Of a stretch of 64,000 nt of DNA, positions 49,614 to 62,256 are shown piece by piece (the first letter of the stretch is position 1; each line of letters starts with the position of its first letter). The stretch comes from Lycium barbarum. Taxonomy: Eukaryota; Streptophyta; Magnoliopsida; Solanales; Solanaceae. The DNA is taken from assembly GCF_019175385.1 (NCBI RefSeq), contig NC_083339.1:48594074-48658073 (forward strand). The letters run 5' to 3'. The position numbers were made by a program, and so were the translations under genes. A model generated the notes under the pieces. It searched no databases and had not been told where the DNA came from. It saw only the letters and a list, made by a program, of their open reading frames with translations.

Positions 49614-52600
49614 TGTAGCAGTTCTATTTTTTTCCGATTTGTATTTGCACTTGCCTCATTTAAAAAGGAAAGTTTCCTGGGGAAGTACGATTTTCAATCG
49701 TATAGGGAAAAAGGAAAAAATATACTTCTACGGGTTCTAATAGTATGCCTTTGCAAATATAAACTGTTTTTGATAAAAACTACTCTAGTTTTAGATTCCC
49801 ATAATAAAGGTTAGTCATTTATGCAAAATACAACATTTTCAAGAAATAAAAGTGGTAAAGTTTTGCCCAAAATTGGGTGTTTGGGTTTCGGACTAGAACA
49901 CCTAGGTTAAAACCCGAAGGCGTTAACCTAAGTAAAACACTACGTAATCCCACCCGAGTTTTTAGAAAAAAGGTTTTTAGTTTTCATATTAAGCTTTAGA
50001 AAAATCATTTTTTGGCGTACTATTGTTAACCGTATTTAAGATTTTTAGTCTAAGTCAGTTCTAAATTCACAAAATTAGTCCAAGTCCAAATTTTGTCCAA
50101 TTCTGTCCAATAGTCCATGGGTCCAAGGTCTTTTTTTGTTTTGTTTTAAAATTTGTTTAAGTTGCCAATTTTTGTCCCAAAAAATCATTATTTCAAATTT
50201 AAAGACGTCTCAATTTTATACAAGTATAATTAATCAAAAGGCTCTTTTTCGCAAGAATTTTCTAAAATCAGATTTTTAAGCTTTCAAAAAATAGTTTTTT
50301 GGCGACTCTAAATATGTGATAATCTTAAAGGTTCCAATAAATCATGCACAAAATGAATTAAAATATAAAACTGAATATAGTAAAGAGTTGGGCCGGCCAA
50401 GCCCAACAGAAAAATGCACAAATTAAAATTTTCCGCTCCAATAATGTGTTCCAATGCTTATGCCATCCATGCTAGGGGTAGACTCGATCTAGAATTGTTA
50501 GTGGGCCTTGAAAGACCCACCAACAAATTTTGGAGGTCACAAAAAATAGGTATACATAATATTAGTAAAGTAATCGAGGATGGGAATTAAATTACAAAAC
50601 CAAAAATGAATTAAAATACTTTAGGGCCAAGCCCATAATTATTATACTAAAAAAATAGCAGATAATTTATGCAAAAGCCCATCAGTGGCTAAATATTTAA
50701 CAATTATCAGATCACCAATACTAAGGGCAGGCCCAGAATCGTGTCCCAAAATGACCATCTCCTTAAAATTTTCTAAGTGTCAGGCGGTAATATCCATGAT
50801 ACACCACTGATATACCTACTAAAATAGAGAAAAAAACCCATGGAGGGCATACCCCATATATACCTCGATATGCACTCTATACTCAGCTAATATCAACTCT
50901 CAAACACCACATTTAGATCATATTGAATATTTCAAATCTACCCAGCAAGGCAACAATCCAAAACTCAAGTATCTAGTTACCAATTAGGACCAAACAAACA
51001 CTCTTAGATTCTTTATTATGCACAGTTTTAAGGCTAGCTATCAACAAATTCAAAACAAGAGTGTCACAGAGTGACTCAACTAGTACCGGTTTTAAGCAGG
51101 CAAGTTATTCATATGCCAAGTTCAAAAGTTTTTGAACAAGTGTCAATGCAAGAAAGTGACATAGGGATGGATCATCACCTAAAACTACAACCAACATGAT
51201 TCAAGCAAAATGAAACAGTACCAATTGGACCTAAATGTACTTTCAGTTTTCAAGGTCTTCAAATTACACTCAACAATTTTTGAAAATACATTTAGATAGT
51301 CAATAGGTTTTAAACCAAGTCTCAAGTAAAGGTATCAACTTGCATTTTTTCTAGAAATACAACGGTTGATAGGTTTACGATAATGCACATGTGGGGTTTC
51401 CAAACATAGGTTAAGACAAGCCATAAGCAACTCCGCAATGCCAAATTCTTTGAGGTGTTCAAGAACTTTTAAGGGATGCTTCAAATCCCAACTTATTTTT
51501 TAAGTTGTCTTATTAGACTAGTGGGATCAAATGACAGTTACTCACATAGTCTTAGAGGTCAATTTTCAGACAAAGACATCTATATCGATTTGAAATAGTT
51601 TCCAATATGACTCATATAAGTAGGGGCAGGGGTTTCACATGTAAGTCTAGATCTAGATGATCATGAAGAGGTTATACTCATGGACACAACAATATCCATC
51701 AAGGAAAGAGACAAGAGGTGAAGAATTATAACAACTTTATATTCATTCCCTAACTAGATATGTATACCAATTCAGACAAATTTCAAGGAAAGGAATATTA
51801 GCAATGTTGTTGATGTCCAAACAGGGCATCATACATCAGTTAAGAAAAGAGAAAACAACCAAGTTAAAAAAACAGAAAAATGCAGTGCCACTTTTTCAAG
51901 AATATTCATAGCTTTCCTTTAAAACTTCCATGTTCAACACAACACATTTCAGAGAAAAAAAAAGTTCACAGTCTCTGTATTTAGCCTCTTCAACCATAGT
52001 TCAAGAAATTTTAAAGTCCAACTATCATAAAGGCAATCAAGAAGGAAGAAACAAAAATGGGCAAACAATCAAATAATCCAGCTCAGCTTTGGAAAAGAAA
52101 GAACAGTTCACATAAAGCTCTAATACAAGATTTTTCTTTCCCATATAATCAGTTTCTAGTCTCAAAATCAAATTGTAATGCACACTCTAACTAACAGAAA
52201 TGCCCCAGGGCTTCAAATAAAGGGAATTCAAGCAAACGTAGGGGAGGAACCTCTTCCAAGTCCTATTTCTATCATAGACTTCCATCAAAACTACATGTTA
52301 TGTAAAAAAAAGGTTATCTGCCAAGACCAGGTCCATAGATAAAGTTTTACACAATTAGAGGAATTTGTTCAGGAATAAAGTCAAGACAAGCAGTCATTCA
52401 GACGAATCATGGAACACAGTCTATAGATCATAGGTTCACATCTTCTAGTTTTACAACTTTTAGCCTATTAGTTCTATAGAAATTTGTAATCAAATAGTAA
52501 GTAGAGATGAGACTCACAAGCTTGAATACAAGTAACTAACACTAGGTTTAGTATGTACCTCAATCACTTAACAGGAATCACAAGAGCATTCTTACATAGG

Positions 52601-54825
52601 AAACAATTTTACTCAAACTTCTTGATAAAAAAGTGGACAAAATGCCTACTTAGCACAATTGCATCATGGCTTACTAGTTTTAAACAAAAATAGGATTTCA
52701 CACGTTTTTTTTTCTTTCAAAATTTCAGCCTTAAAGATTCCTATTGTTTTAAAAGGTCCATTTACTTCCAAAATAGGTGAAGCTACTCTAAACAGTGTAT
52801 TAGTTACAATTACTATCACATAAGGAAGCATCCCAAACTAGGTTAGTTTCAAAAGACCTGGCAATGTCTAAGTAAGGCTAATAAGGGACATAGTCTAGTC
52901 TAGAAAAGATTTCAAGTCAAATTTCTCATATTACAAGTCACACTGCAAAGGCAGTCACGAACAAAAGATTCAGCAGTTCAAAAGGAACTAGAAAGAACTC
53001 CTAGAGGATACCTGGCACCTATTATAAAATCAATAAGGTAGATTGTGATTAATATAGTCAAGACAGCATAGAACAAGATAGACAATGCACACTTTGAGAT
53101 TTATTTGGAACAAAAGAGGACGGACTGAACTAGTAAAAGTGTCACATTGTTTTAGGTCAGTTTCTACTTAATTCCCAAGCTTTTGACTGTTAAAAGATTC
53201 CTAAAACTGAGTGATTTTAAAAATCTGTGATCAAACCAAATTGGTTTTCTGAGAACTCAAGTCATAAAAACAGACAGTTCTGCTCAAAATATGACTTACA
53301 AGGAAATGAAAACAACTTCTATAGATTCAAAACTAAACTCAGCCTTAATAACTAGTTTGAACCTCTTCCAACTTCTTATAGCATAAAGAACCTAAAAACA
53401 GGACAAATATTTAAACAAGGATATTTCTGGCCTACTTTAGTTTAAACTTTCAAAGCTTTCAAACAAGAGCAAGTATAAAGCTACACAGACTCAAGACAAG
53501 TTCCAAAACTTTAAGCTTAGCATCATTTAGCTCAGTCTAAAATCTCAAACAACTCCATAATCCACATACAAGACTGGACTTACAACCCCCCCCCCCCCCC
53601 TAACTTATTTTAATAGAGTTTAGAGTTAGCAAAACATCCAAGTTTCCTTTTAAGCTATAATTCACATTTAGACAGTTTTAAACTTCAAATCCTTAAACTA
53701 CATCTCAGGAACAACTCTTACTTCTTTAAAATCATTTTTTCTGTCAAAACAAGAGACTAACAGGACCACAAATCATGTTATAAGACTTCCAATCAAATTT
53801 AGCATTTTTAAAATCAAGAATGACTTGCAAACCCTATTTCTCACACTCAAACTCATACAACACATTCAAATTTTCATAAATTCCATTTAGATTTCAAACA
53901 ATACTCCAGGATCCATTTTTTGAAAAAACCTTACTCTCTTAAACAGTTTTAACATTCTTAGAAGTAGTAAAAGTATTCTAGAAAGAATCAACTATTGAAA
54001 CAAGTAACATTCATTTAATAATGAAAGAAAGAAGTCTTTATTCAATACTTGAGACTAAAACAGGCTCAAAAGAGACATTTTTGGACTTGAACGTGTTTTC
54101 ACTTAATCATATTTTCCTTTCAAACCATCCAAACTTATAATTTTAAAATATCAAACAAAGTCAAGAAGGTATAAGGTTATAAACTAGGGAAAAATTCCAA
54201 CTAAATGATGTTACTTAACAAGAACTTATCAAAAGTAGCTAACTTAGATTAAAAAACATCAACTTTACTAACTTAGTGTCAAGAATCCGAACTTAAACTG
54301 TTTTCCTTCTTCATTTTTATTAACTTAACCGAACTCAAAACTACTTAACATTGTCTAACTTTAAGCTTTTAAACTCATTTTTCAATTTCAAATCACAAAA
54401 AAGGACACATAATGCTCACTTAATCATTAAAACAGAATCAAACTAATAGATAACCATTTTTCTAGCTAACAAGTATCACAAACAATAGATAATCATAGTT
54501 TGAAATGAAAACAAGGGTTGAAATAAGAATTTACCTTTTATTAGGGAAACCAAAAGATCAAATGGAAGGAATTGGATGAACAATTCGACACCAACACTTA
54601 AACCTTTGGAAATCAACTCTTATCTTTGAAAATTTTGTATAATATCAGTATATCTAGAATAGTGTAAATAGAGTATGTATTTGTAATGTTCTTATATAGT
54701 CTAGTAGTGATATAGTAGTAGGGTTTTATAGTATATAGGTGGTATATCTGATAGTATATAAGTAATGAGAGATTATGTGATTCTTTAACACTTAAGATTT
54801 TTCTGCCTAGCCAAAAAAAAAAAAA
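49614..54825 (-). repeat. 5' LTR of element O, truncated at its outer end
   Basis: It starts TGTAGCAGTTC on the plus strand (LTR end on the minus strand) next to the PBS. 51704-54820 matches 6097-9080. It breaks off in a poly-A run at about 54825, where the 3' LTR copy continues for some 800 bp more, so the U3 beginning is lost. A poly-C run is at 53587-53600. No genes seen in this 5.2 kb. Confidence 0.85.
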
Positions 54826-56918
54826 AGAACCATTCCTGCAAGAGTGTTATAAGCAGATACATCTCATACATATATCATATTTTACATAATCATGGTACAT
54901 ATGTCATCACATCACATATCTCGTCACATCATATATCTCGTCACATCACGTATCTCGACACATCACATATCACATCGTTATCCCGCGTCTGGGTAACCAT
55001 CATATGCCGCCCACTAGTGGTGATCATGCCCGGCCCTCTAGGCTCGGTGTAACATCGCAGCCCGCCTTAGCGGTGACATGCCTGGCCATCTAGGCACAGT
55101 GGAACCATATGCAGCCCGCCTTAGCAGTGACATGCCCGGCCATTCTGGCGAGGTGGAATCTCATCATCACATAATCAATCATTACCCATCACCATTGCAC
55201 ATTTCATGAACGTATCATAATCATATCATAGTTTGGCATTTTCATACATAACATAGGCATATTATAAGCTAGCATTATTGATCATCTTATAAACATACCA
55301 TTACTTTACATCGTTTCACATTTAGCATTAGAAGCATACATTAGACTTTGAGGACAATCATAGCTATGTCGGGGTAACGTAAGGTCGTAAACCCCCGATT
55401 ATATTATGACATTTAGGAGTATCTTGCCTCACCTCGAAGGAAATAGTACATAAGGGGAGTGTTAACAATAATGACATCATCAGTGTTATGGGATCATCAT
55501 ATCATGAACTATCGAATTTCTATGCTTTAACTCATTATCATCACTATCATGCTCGTATGTAATTTAGTGTATTTAAGGACTCATAAGTTCCATCATATAG
55601 GAGGATCATGGAAAGCTTGAAAGATTCATGCCTTTGAAGGAAGGGATAAGCCTTACATACCTTGGATGTTTAACTAAGCTATCGCTTGCGTGTTCTCCCT
55701 TAATGCACACGTTCTACCTTCAAGAGAATTTATATCGTCATTAGTTAAGCAATTATAAGAACGGGCTTCCTAAAGCTAGGGACAATTGGGCAGCACTTCC
55801 TTTGTTTACACTACCTTTCCCATGTTCTATATCAACTCTCAAATGCTCACAACAACATTCATAATAATGCAATCAACAATCATCATTCATGTACATTGAC
55901 CACAATCCACCATTTCTCTTCAATTTCTCCATATTTATGGTTATAGCTCCTTATCGCGTTTTTACATATATAATACTTACGTCATGGCCTAAACGTAATT
56001 TATAACGTATTTATACCAACATTCGTGATTCAATTCAACTACCATCCAACCATGGCACTATTCACTCCATTATGACCCATTTCTTATGTCTTTCTACAAT
56101 TCAAGTATCTTAACCTTCCATTACCTTAAACAACATGGTATAGTCATGAAACGTACCTTATATGATGGTTGAACAAGTCTTGAGTGGAGTTTCTCCTCTA
56201 GCACCAAATCCCTATCTCACCTCTTTTGGTTTCCTTTGACGAAGATGAACTTTAGCTAGGTTTCACACTTTTTTGTTTCATGGATTTGGTGTTGTTGATC
56301 TTGGTTTTCCTTTGATTCTCCTGTGGAGGAGTATTAGATAGTATTCTAGATGTTTCTTGAAGAGAGGAGTGAGAATGAAATGAAAAAGGGTCCCTTAAAC
56401 TTAATTTAAAAGCTGGCCGGACCATGTTATACGGACCAACATACAGTCCGTACTATTTATACGAACCGTATGTGTGGCCGTATGTTTGGTCCAGTAGCTG
56501 CTTCCCTCCTTATCCAATTATACGGTCCAACATACGGCTGGTACAATTTATACGGTCCGTAGGTTGGGCCATATAATGCCCAGTGATTCCGTTTTCGTTC
56601 TAGTCGACTCGTTTGATCTCAGATCCTTATGGAACCTTCTTGGCACTTGTTTAACATCTCAATATCAATATTAGGGGCGTTATTACTCTTCTCTAAGACA
56701 TCATTATGCCATCATAGACTCGTTGCTCGAAATTCTTATCCGATACACAACATATGATTCGCTTTCCTTGGCAACTTTCTTTCATTGCATTATATGCCTT
56801 TGAAATCTCGTTGAGGGTCTTCAAATACTATTTCGTACTCATCAAAACATCGCATACTCTATGTCCTTTGTTAGCCTATTCACTGTACATATACAGGGGA
56901 TTTTTCCAAGGTGTAACA
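54826..56918 (-). repeat. 3' LTR of element B, outer end missing
   Basis: It matches the E LTRs from about 37640 onward and ends AAGGTGTAACA at 56918. Roughly 460-500 bp that should precede it (the CACGACCC end) are absent, and it abuts the broken O LTR directly. The palindrome cluster is at 56425-56585. Confidence 0.85.
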
Positions 56919-56955
56919 TTCCTCCCCCTTTTTGAAACATTCGTCCTCGAATGTT
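56919..56955 (-). other. Element B: polypurine tract and conserved hairpin
   Basis: AAGGGGGAGGAA on the minus strand abuts the LTR. The perfect stem AACATTCG / CGAATGTT with loop TCCT is at 56936-56955. Confidence 0.88.
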
Positions 56956-57121
56956 AAGCACTCGGGATTCTACAAAAATTTCGCCAGTGCTTCCCTTGTA
57001 ACTTGGCACTGCCAACCTGTCACAACAACCCATAATATCATCTCCTCATAGGGCTACATCGCAATATCAACATATCTATGGCCACACACAACCAAAAGCA
57101 TAAAGATAAAGCATATATACC

Positions 57122-60100
57122 TTATATTGTTGGCGTTTCATCTAGGATCTCCTCTGGGGGTTGGAATAAATGCGGGTACTTGGACTTCATTTTCTCTTCT
57201 GCCTCCCAAGTCATTTCTTCCCGATTGTTGTTTCGCCACAAGACTTTGACTGAAGCTACCTCTTTATTTCGAAGTCTTCGTACTTGCATGTCTAGAATAG
57301 CAATAGGTACTTCTTCATAGGTTAGCTTTTCTGTCACTTGTATATCATCAGTCAGAACGATTCTCATGGGATCTCCAACACACTTGCGGAGCATCAAAAC
57401 ATGGAAAACTGGATGGACTGATTGAAGCTCCGGGGGTAAGTCCAATTCATAGGCTACATGACCCACCTTGCGGATAATTCTATAGGGTCCAATGTATCTA
57501 GGACTTAGCTTCCCTCTCTTGCCAATTCTCATCACGCCTTTCATTGGCGATACTTTTTAAAATACCCAATCATCAACCTGGAATTCCAAGTCTCGTCGGC
57601 GATTGTCTGCATACGACTTTTGGCGACTTTGGGCTGTTAGCAATCGGTCTCGGATCACCTTAACTTTTTTCACCGCTTGCTGAATCAATTCAGGGCCTAC
57701 TAGCTGTGTTTCCCCTATTTCGAACCATCTGATTGGGGATCTACACTTCCTTCCATATAAAGCTTCATAAGGAGCCATTTGAATACTAGAATGATAATTA
57801 TTATGGTATGCAAACTCGATTAGCGGTAAATTGTCATCCCAACTTCCACCGAAATCCAGCACACATGCTCGTAGTATATCTTCCAAGGTCTGAATAGTGC
57901 GCTCGGCTTGTCCATCAGTCTATGGATGAAATGCTGTACTAATCTTCACTTGAGTGCCTAAACCTTCTTGAAAAGACTTCCAAAACCTGCCTGTAAACTG
58001 TGCTCCTCTATCTGTAATAATAGATAATGGTATACCATGGAGTCGCACAATTTCCTTGAGATATAATCTCGCATAATCTTCTGCTGAGTAGGTAGTTCTA
58101 ACTGGAAGAAAATGAGCTGCCTTTGTTAATCTATCCACTATCACCTATATAGAATCATACTTGCCTCGGGAACGAGGTAATCCCACAATAAAACCCATGT
58201 TGATCACTTCCCATTTCCAAGTAGGGATCTCCATTGTTTGCAATAAGCCTCCCGGCTTCTGATGTTCAACTTTTACTCATTGGCAATTTGGACACTGTGC
58301 TAAAAATTCGGCTATGTCTCTCTTCATGCCATCCCACCAATATATTAACTTGAGATCATGATACATTTTGGTTGCACCTGGGTGAATAGAGTACCGAGAA
58401 CAATGTGCTTCTTCTAAAAACTTTTGGCGCAATTCTGCTACATTCGGACACATAGCTTGCCTCAATATCTAAGAATTCCATCCATAGAAATTTCAAATGA
58501 AGACTTCTCTTTTCCATGGGATGTGTTTCTGTAACGACACAACTGAGGATCTTCATATTGCTGTTCTTTCACTTCCATGTCCAAGGACGAAATTGTGGGG
58601 TCATTGATACTAATTCCCACATTACCCGAATCAATTACACGTACTCCAAGATTAGCCAGTTGGTGGAGCTCATGAACCATCTCTTTCTTTTCCAGAGGGA
58701 CTTCACATAAACTGCCCATTGATCGGCGGCTAAGCGCATCGGCTACTACATTCGCCTTTCCAGGGTGGTACAATATGTTCACATCATAATATTTTAACAA
58801 TTCTAACCACCGCCTCTGCCGCAGGTTCAACTCCTTTTGCTTGAAAATGTATTGAAGACTTTTGTGATCGGTATAGATATCAACATGCACACCATACAAA
58901 TAATGCCTCCATATTTTTAAGGCATGAATAACCGCAGCCAATTTGAGATCACAAGTTGGATAATTCTTTTCATGTTTCCGTAATTGTCTCGAAACGTATG
59001 CAATAGCTTTACCACGCTGCATCAATACGCATCCTAATCTAACACCGGAAGCATCACAATACACCACATAGCCATCTGACCCTTCTGGAAGTGTTAAGAT
59101 CGGAGCTGAGGTCAATCTGTCTTTCAACTCTTGGAAGCTACGTTCACTGGCATCATTCCACTGAAATTTGGCTGACTTCAAGGTTAGCTTCGTCAATGGG
59201 GCTTAAATAGATGAAAATCCCTCTACGAATCTTCAATAATAACTTGCCAAACCCAGAAAACTACGGACTTCTGTAGGCGTCGTAGGCCTTGGCCAAGTCT
59301 TCGCAGCTTCAATTTTCTGAGTGTTGACTTATATGCCATCATCTGAAATAACATGGCCCAGAAATGTCATAGAATTTAGCCAAAACTCGCACTTTGAAAA
59401 TTTTGCATACAATTCTCGGGCTCGAAGAATGCCAAGAACAATTCGCAAATGATCTGCGTGTTCTAATTCTGTGCGAGAATACACCAGAATATCATCAATA
59501 AATGCTATCACAAATAGGTCCAAGAGAGGCCTGAATACGTCGTTCATCAAATTCATAAACACAGCCGGAGCATTAGTTAACCCAAACGACATCACTCTGA
59601 ATTCGTAGTGGCCATATCTCGTTCTGAAAGCTGTTTTGGGAATATCTTCTTCTCTAACTCTCGCTTGATGGTAACCCGACCTCAAATCTATTTTAGAAAA
59701 CCACTTGGCACCTTCCAACTGGTCGAATAAGTCATCAATCCCTAGAAGAGGATATTTGTTCTTTATCGTCACTTTGTTCAGCTTACCTATAATCGATACA
59801 CATTCGTAGAGAACCGTCTTTCTTTCTCACAAACAAGACCGGTGCTCCCCACAGTGATGAACTGGGCCTAATAAACCCCTTTTCAAGCAAGTCTTTCAAC
59901 TGCGCCTTTAGCTCTTTTAATTCTGCCGGAGCCATTCGATAGGGAGGAATAGAAATAGGCTTGGTGTCCGGCAACACATCAATGGCAAAGTAAATCTCTC
60001 TTTCTGGAGGAAGACCTGGAAGTTCATCTGGGAACACATCTAGGAATTCATTAACTACCGGAACTGATCTGAAAGTTGGCGGCTTTGCGTCGGTGTTGTG

Positions 60101-60418
60101 AACCCGAACTAGATGATAAATATAGCCCTTGGCTATCATCTTTCTTGCCTTAAGGTAGGAAATAAACCTACCTTTCGAAGATGCGGTATTACCCTGCCAT
60201 TCAAGCACGGGCTCTCCCGGAAATTGAAATCGAACTACTTTCATTCGGCAATCAACATTAGCATAACACGATGCCAACCAATCCATACCCATAATCACGT
60301 CAAAAGCTATCATTTCCAGCTCAATCAAATCAGCTTTGGTCTGGCGATCACATACCACAATCACACAATTTTCATACGCTTGTCTTGTTATTACGGGTTC
60401 ACCAACCGGAGTAGACAC
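57122..60418 (-). pseudogene. Element B pol: RT, RNase H, integrase, chromodomain-like end, broken
   Basis: The stretch 60418-59783 is continuous (retropepsin-RT linker with DVIMGMDWL, then [11 protein letters not shown] and [13 protein letters not shown]) and ends by a one-base insertion near 59785. RT follows (59772-59329) with an intact FIDD at 59502-59491. RNase H (59196-58700) has YCDASG, YTDHKS and VVADALS. Integrase (about 58465-57560) has HPGATK and CPNCQ, but the first catalytic Asp block reads NMGFIVGL, with Gly for Asp. TDRGAQF and QAERTIQ are intact. Stops are at 59327-59329, about 59203, 58462-58464, about 58275, 57920-57922 and about 57557. The chromodomain-like [16 protein letters not shown] end precedes the stop at 57122. 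Confidence 0.93.
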
Positions 60419-61915
60419 CTCAAAAGGTTTATTGGCTCAGGTTTCACCCCAATACAACCAGCAACATATGGAGTAATATAAGAGAATGTAGAACCCAGAT
60501 CTATCAACGCATACACATCATGGGAGAATATAGACAATATACCTGTAACTACATCCGGAGAGGATTCGAGATCCTGTCATCCAGCTAAAGCATAAACATG
60601 GGGCTGAGTGGCACCTGAAGTAGATGCTGCCCCTCTGCCTCTACCTCGACCTGCTGACACCTGAGAAGTCTGCCCGGCCGGGCGTACTGATGAAGAGCCA
60701 GCTACTGAGCTTGTGGGCTGAACCTCACCTCTACCATACCGCGAGGGACAATATCGCATCAAATGCCCAGTCTGTCCACAAACATAACAAGCATCCGTTT
60801 CCTGACGACATGGCCCTGAGTGCAATTTCCCGCACCAGCTACATCGTGGAACTAGTGGTCTCCTCTGACTGGAATCACCCCCAAATTTAGAACCCGAAGC
60901 TCTCAAACTGTGACCCTGTCCTGAAGGAAAAGAGCGATCAAATCCCCTATCCGCGAATCATGGAGGCGCACTAGTCACTGACTGACCTGAATGTCAGGAA
61001 TAGGTCTGCCTCGATCCCCTTCTATAATCACTGCTTATGCCCATAGATCTAGCCCTTTTGATTTGTCTTCTATAACCGTCGCGGTCACCCCTTTGTGGTT
61101 GTTGTCGTCCCTCTAAGTTCTGGGCGTGGGCTTGTATTCGGGAAATATCCATCATGTCTTGCAAAGAGGGTCAAGCAATCCTTGAAGAAATGTGGCCCTA
61201 AGCCACTCACAAACCTATGTACATGATCTCCCATGGTGGCCATCATAGTCGGGACATATCTAGCCAAGGAATTAAATTGCATGCTATACACCCGAGCACT
61301 CATATTTCCTTGCCTTAGATGTAGAAATCTATCCGCTCTAGCTCGGCGGACCTTGGGTGGCAAATAGTAACAAATAAATGCATCAACAAATTCTTGCCAA
61401 ACCGGAGGAGGCGCATTCTCTCCTCTTGATATTACCCAATTGTTGTACCATAAAACTGCCACATCCCGGAGTCTATAAGATGCCAACTCCACAGATTCAG
61501 TTTCGGAGGCATGGACAATCATCAATGTCCTCAACATCTCATCTATGAAACTTTGCGGGTCTTCATCCGGCTTTGACCTGAAGAACTCCAGAGGATTGAG
61601 ACTCATAAAATCACGGGCTTTGGTGCTTGCTGCTCGATCACTTGGGCTCGCATTTTGTCGTTATGCCTGAGCAGCCACCAATTGTGTCAATAAATGATTG
61701 GCCTCGGTCATCTGTTGACCCGAAGCAACTGGTGGAGGAATTGGAGCTAAAGCTCCCCCTTGCTCTTCCACATTAGACAGGGTAGAAGAAGTGTTAGACA
61801 AGGCCTCATTATGTAATTCGCCTTCATCTATATTCCTCGGAGGATCTCTTTCTACCCGCCTCTTTTTCGTAGTCTTGCCCTTCTGGTCGGCTGTACCCTT
61901 TCTCTTTGGCGGCAT
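60419..61915 (-). pseudogene. Element B gag-protease, broken
   Basis: The start is ATG at 61915 (MPPKRKGTADQ, basic N-terminus). A TAA stop follows QLVAAQA at 61661-61663. The capsid part (61606-61180) has SLNPLEFFRSKPDEDPQ and DRFLHLRQGNMS, then a frameshift near 61170. Both zinc motifs are intact: CSWCGKLHSGPC and CYVCGQTGHLMRYC (60830-60750). A TGA at 60577-60579 replaces the Arg codon of the ALAGRQDLE block in E. The protease reads ALIDLGSTFSYITP (DLG where E has DPG), and a one-base deletion near 60428 breaks the join to pol. Confidence 0.9.
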
Positions 61916-62105
61916 TCTTAAATCATAACACACTATTAGGAAGGATAAAATCTTATACATGGCTCTATCGCACGATCTCATGAGAAGAAAGATGGTCATT
62001 TTTCCTAAATGCCCTGTAGCCTCCTGTTTATTGATGTGGCGCGCAACACACCACAAACAAGACTCTACTAGACACAGCTCGTAGACACTTCCTAGGACTG
62101 AACGA

Positions 62106-62116
62106 CTCTGATACCA
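62106..62116 (-). other. Primer binding site of element B
   Basis: TGGTATCAGAG on the minus strand, complement of the initiator Met tRNA, 4 nt inside the LTR that begins TGTCACGACCC at 62121. Confidence 0.85.
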
Positions 62117-62120
62117 CTTT

Positions 62121-62256
62121 TGTCACGACCCAGCTAGGGGCCGCGATGGGTACCAGGAACTATAAGAAAATCATGTTTCATTTGTAAACATAACTAGTTT
62201 CATATACACAAGCCCTTTAGGCTATCAAAATAATATATAAATAATTATACCATATT
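62121..62256 (-). repeat. 5' LTR of element B, first 136 bp before an insertion
   Basis: TGTCACGACCCAGCTAGGGG matches the LTR end of E. It is interrupted after ATATT at 62252-62256 by a family C LTR. Confidence 0.85.

Larger units (their letters stand above)
6097..54825 (-). mobile_element. Element O: large Ogre/Tat-like Ty3/gypsy retrotransposon, split by later insertions
   Basis: The two LTR copies match over about 3 kb (6097-9080 with 51704-54820). Between them, on the minus strand, are a PBS typical of Ogre/Tat, an extra ORF1 upstream of gag, gag, a protease-like segment, RT with YVDD, an RNase H of the type that follows RT in Tat elements, and integrase. The order is ORF1, gag, PR, RT, RH, INT, as known for Ogre/Tat. 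Elements C, D and E, a Helitron-like element and a B-like LTR interrupt it. Both ends are incomplete: the left part of the 3' LTR is outside the window and the 5' LTR is cut at 54825. All coding parts are degenerate. Confidence 0.85.
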
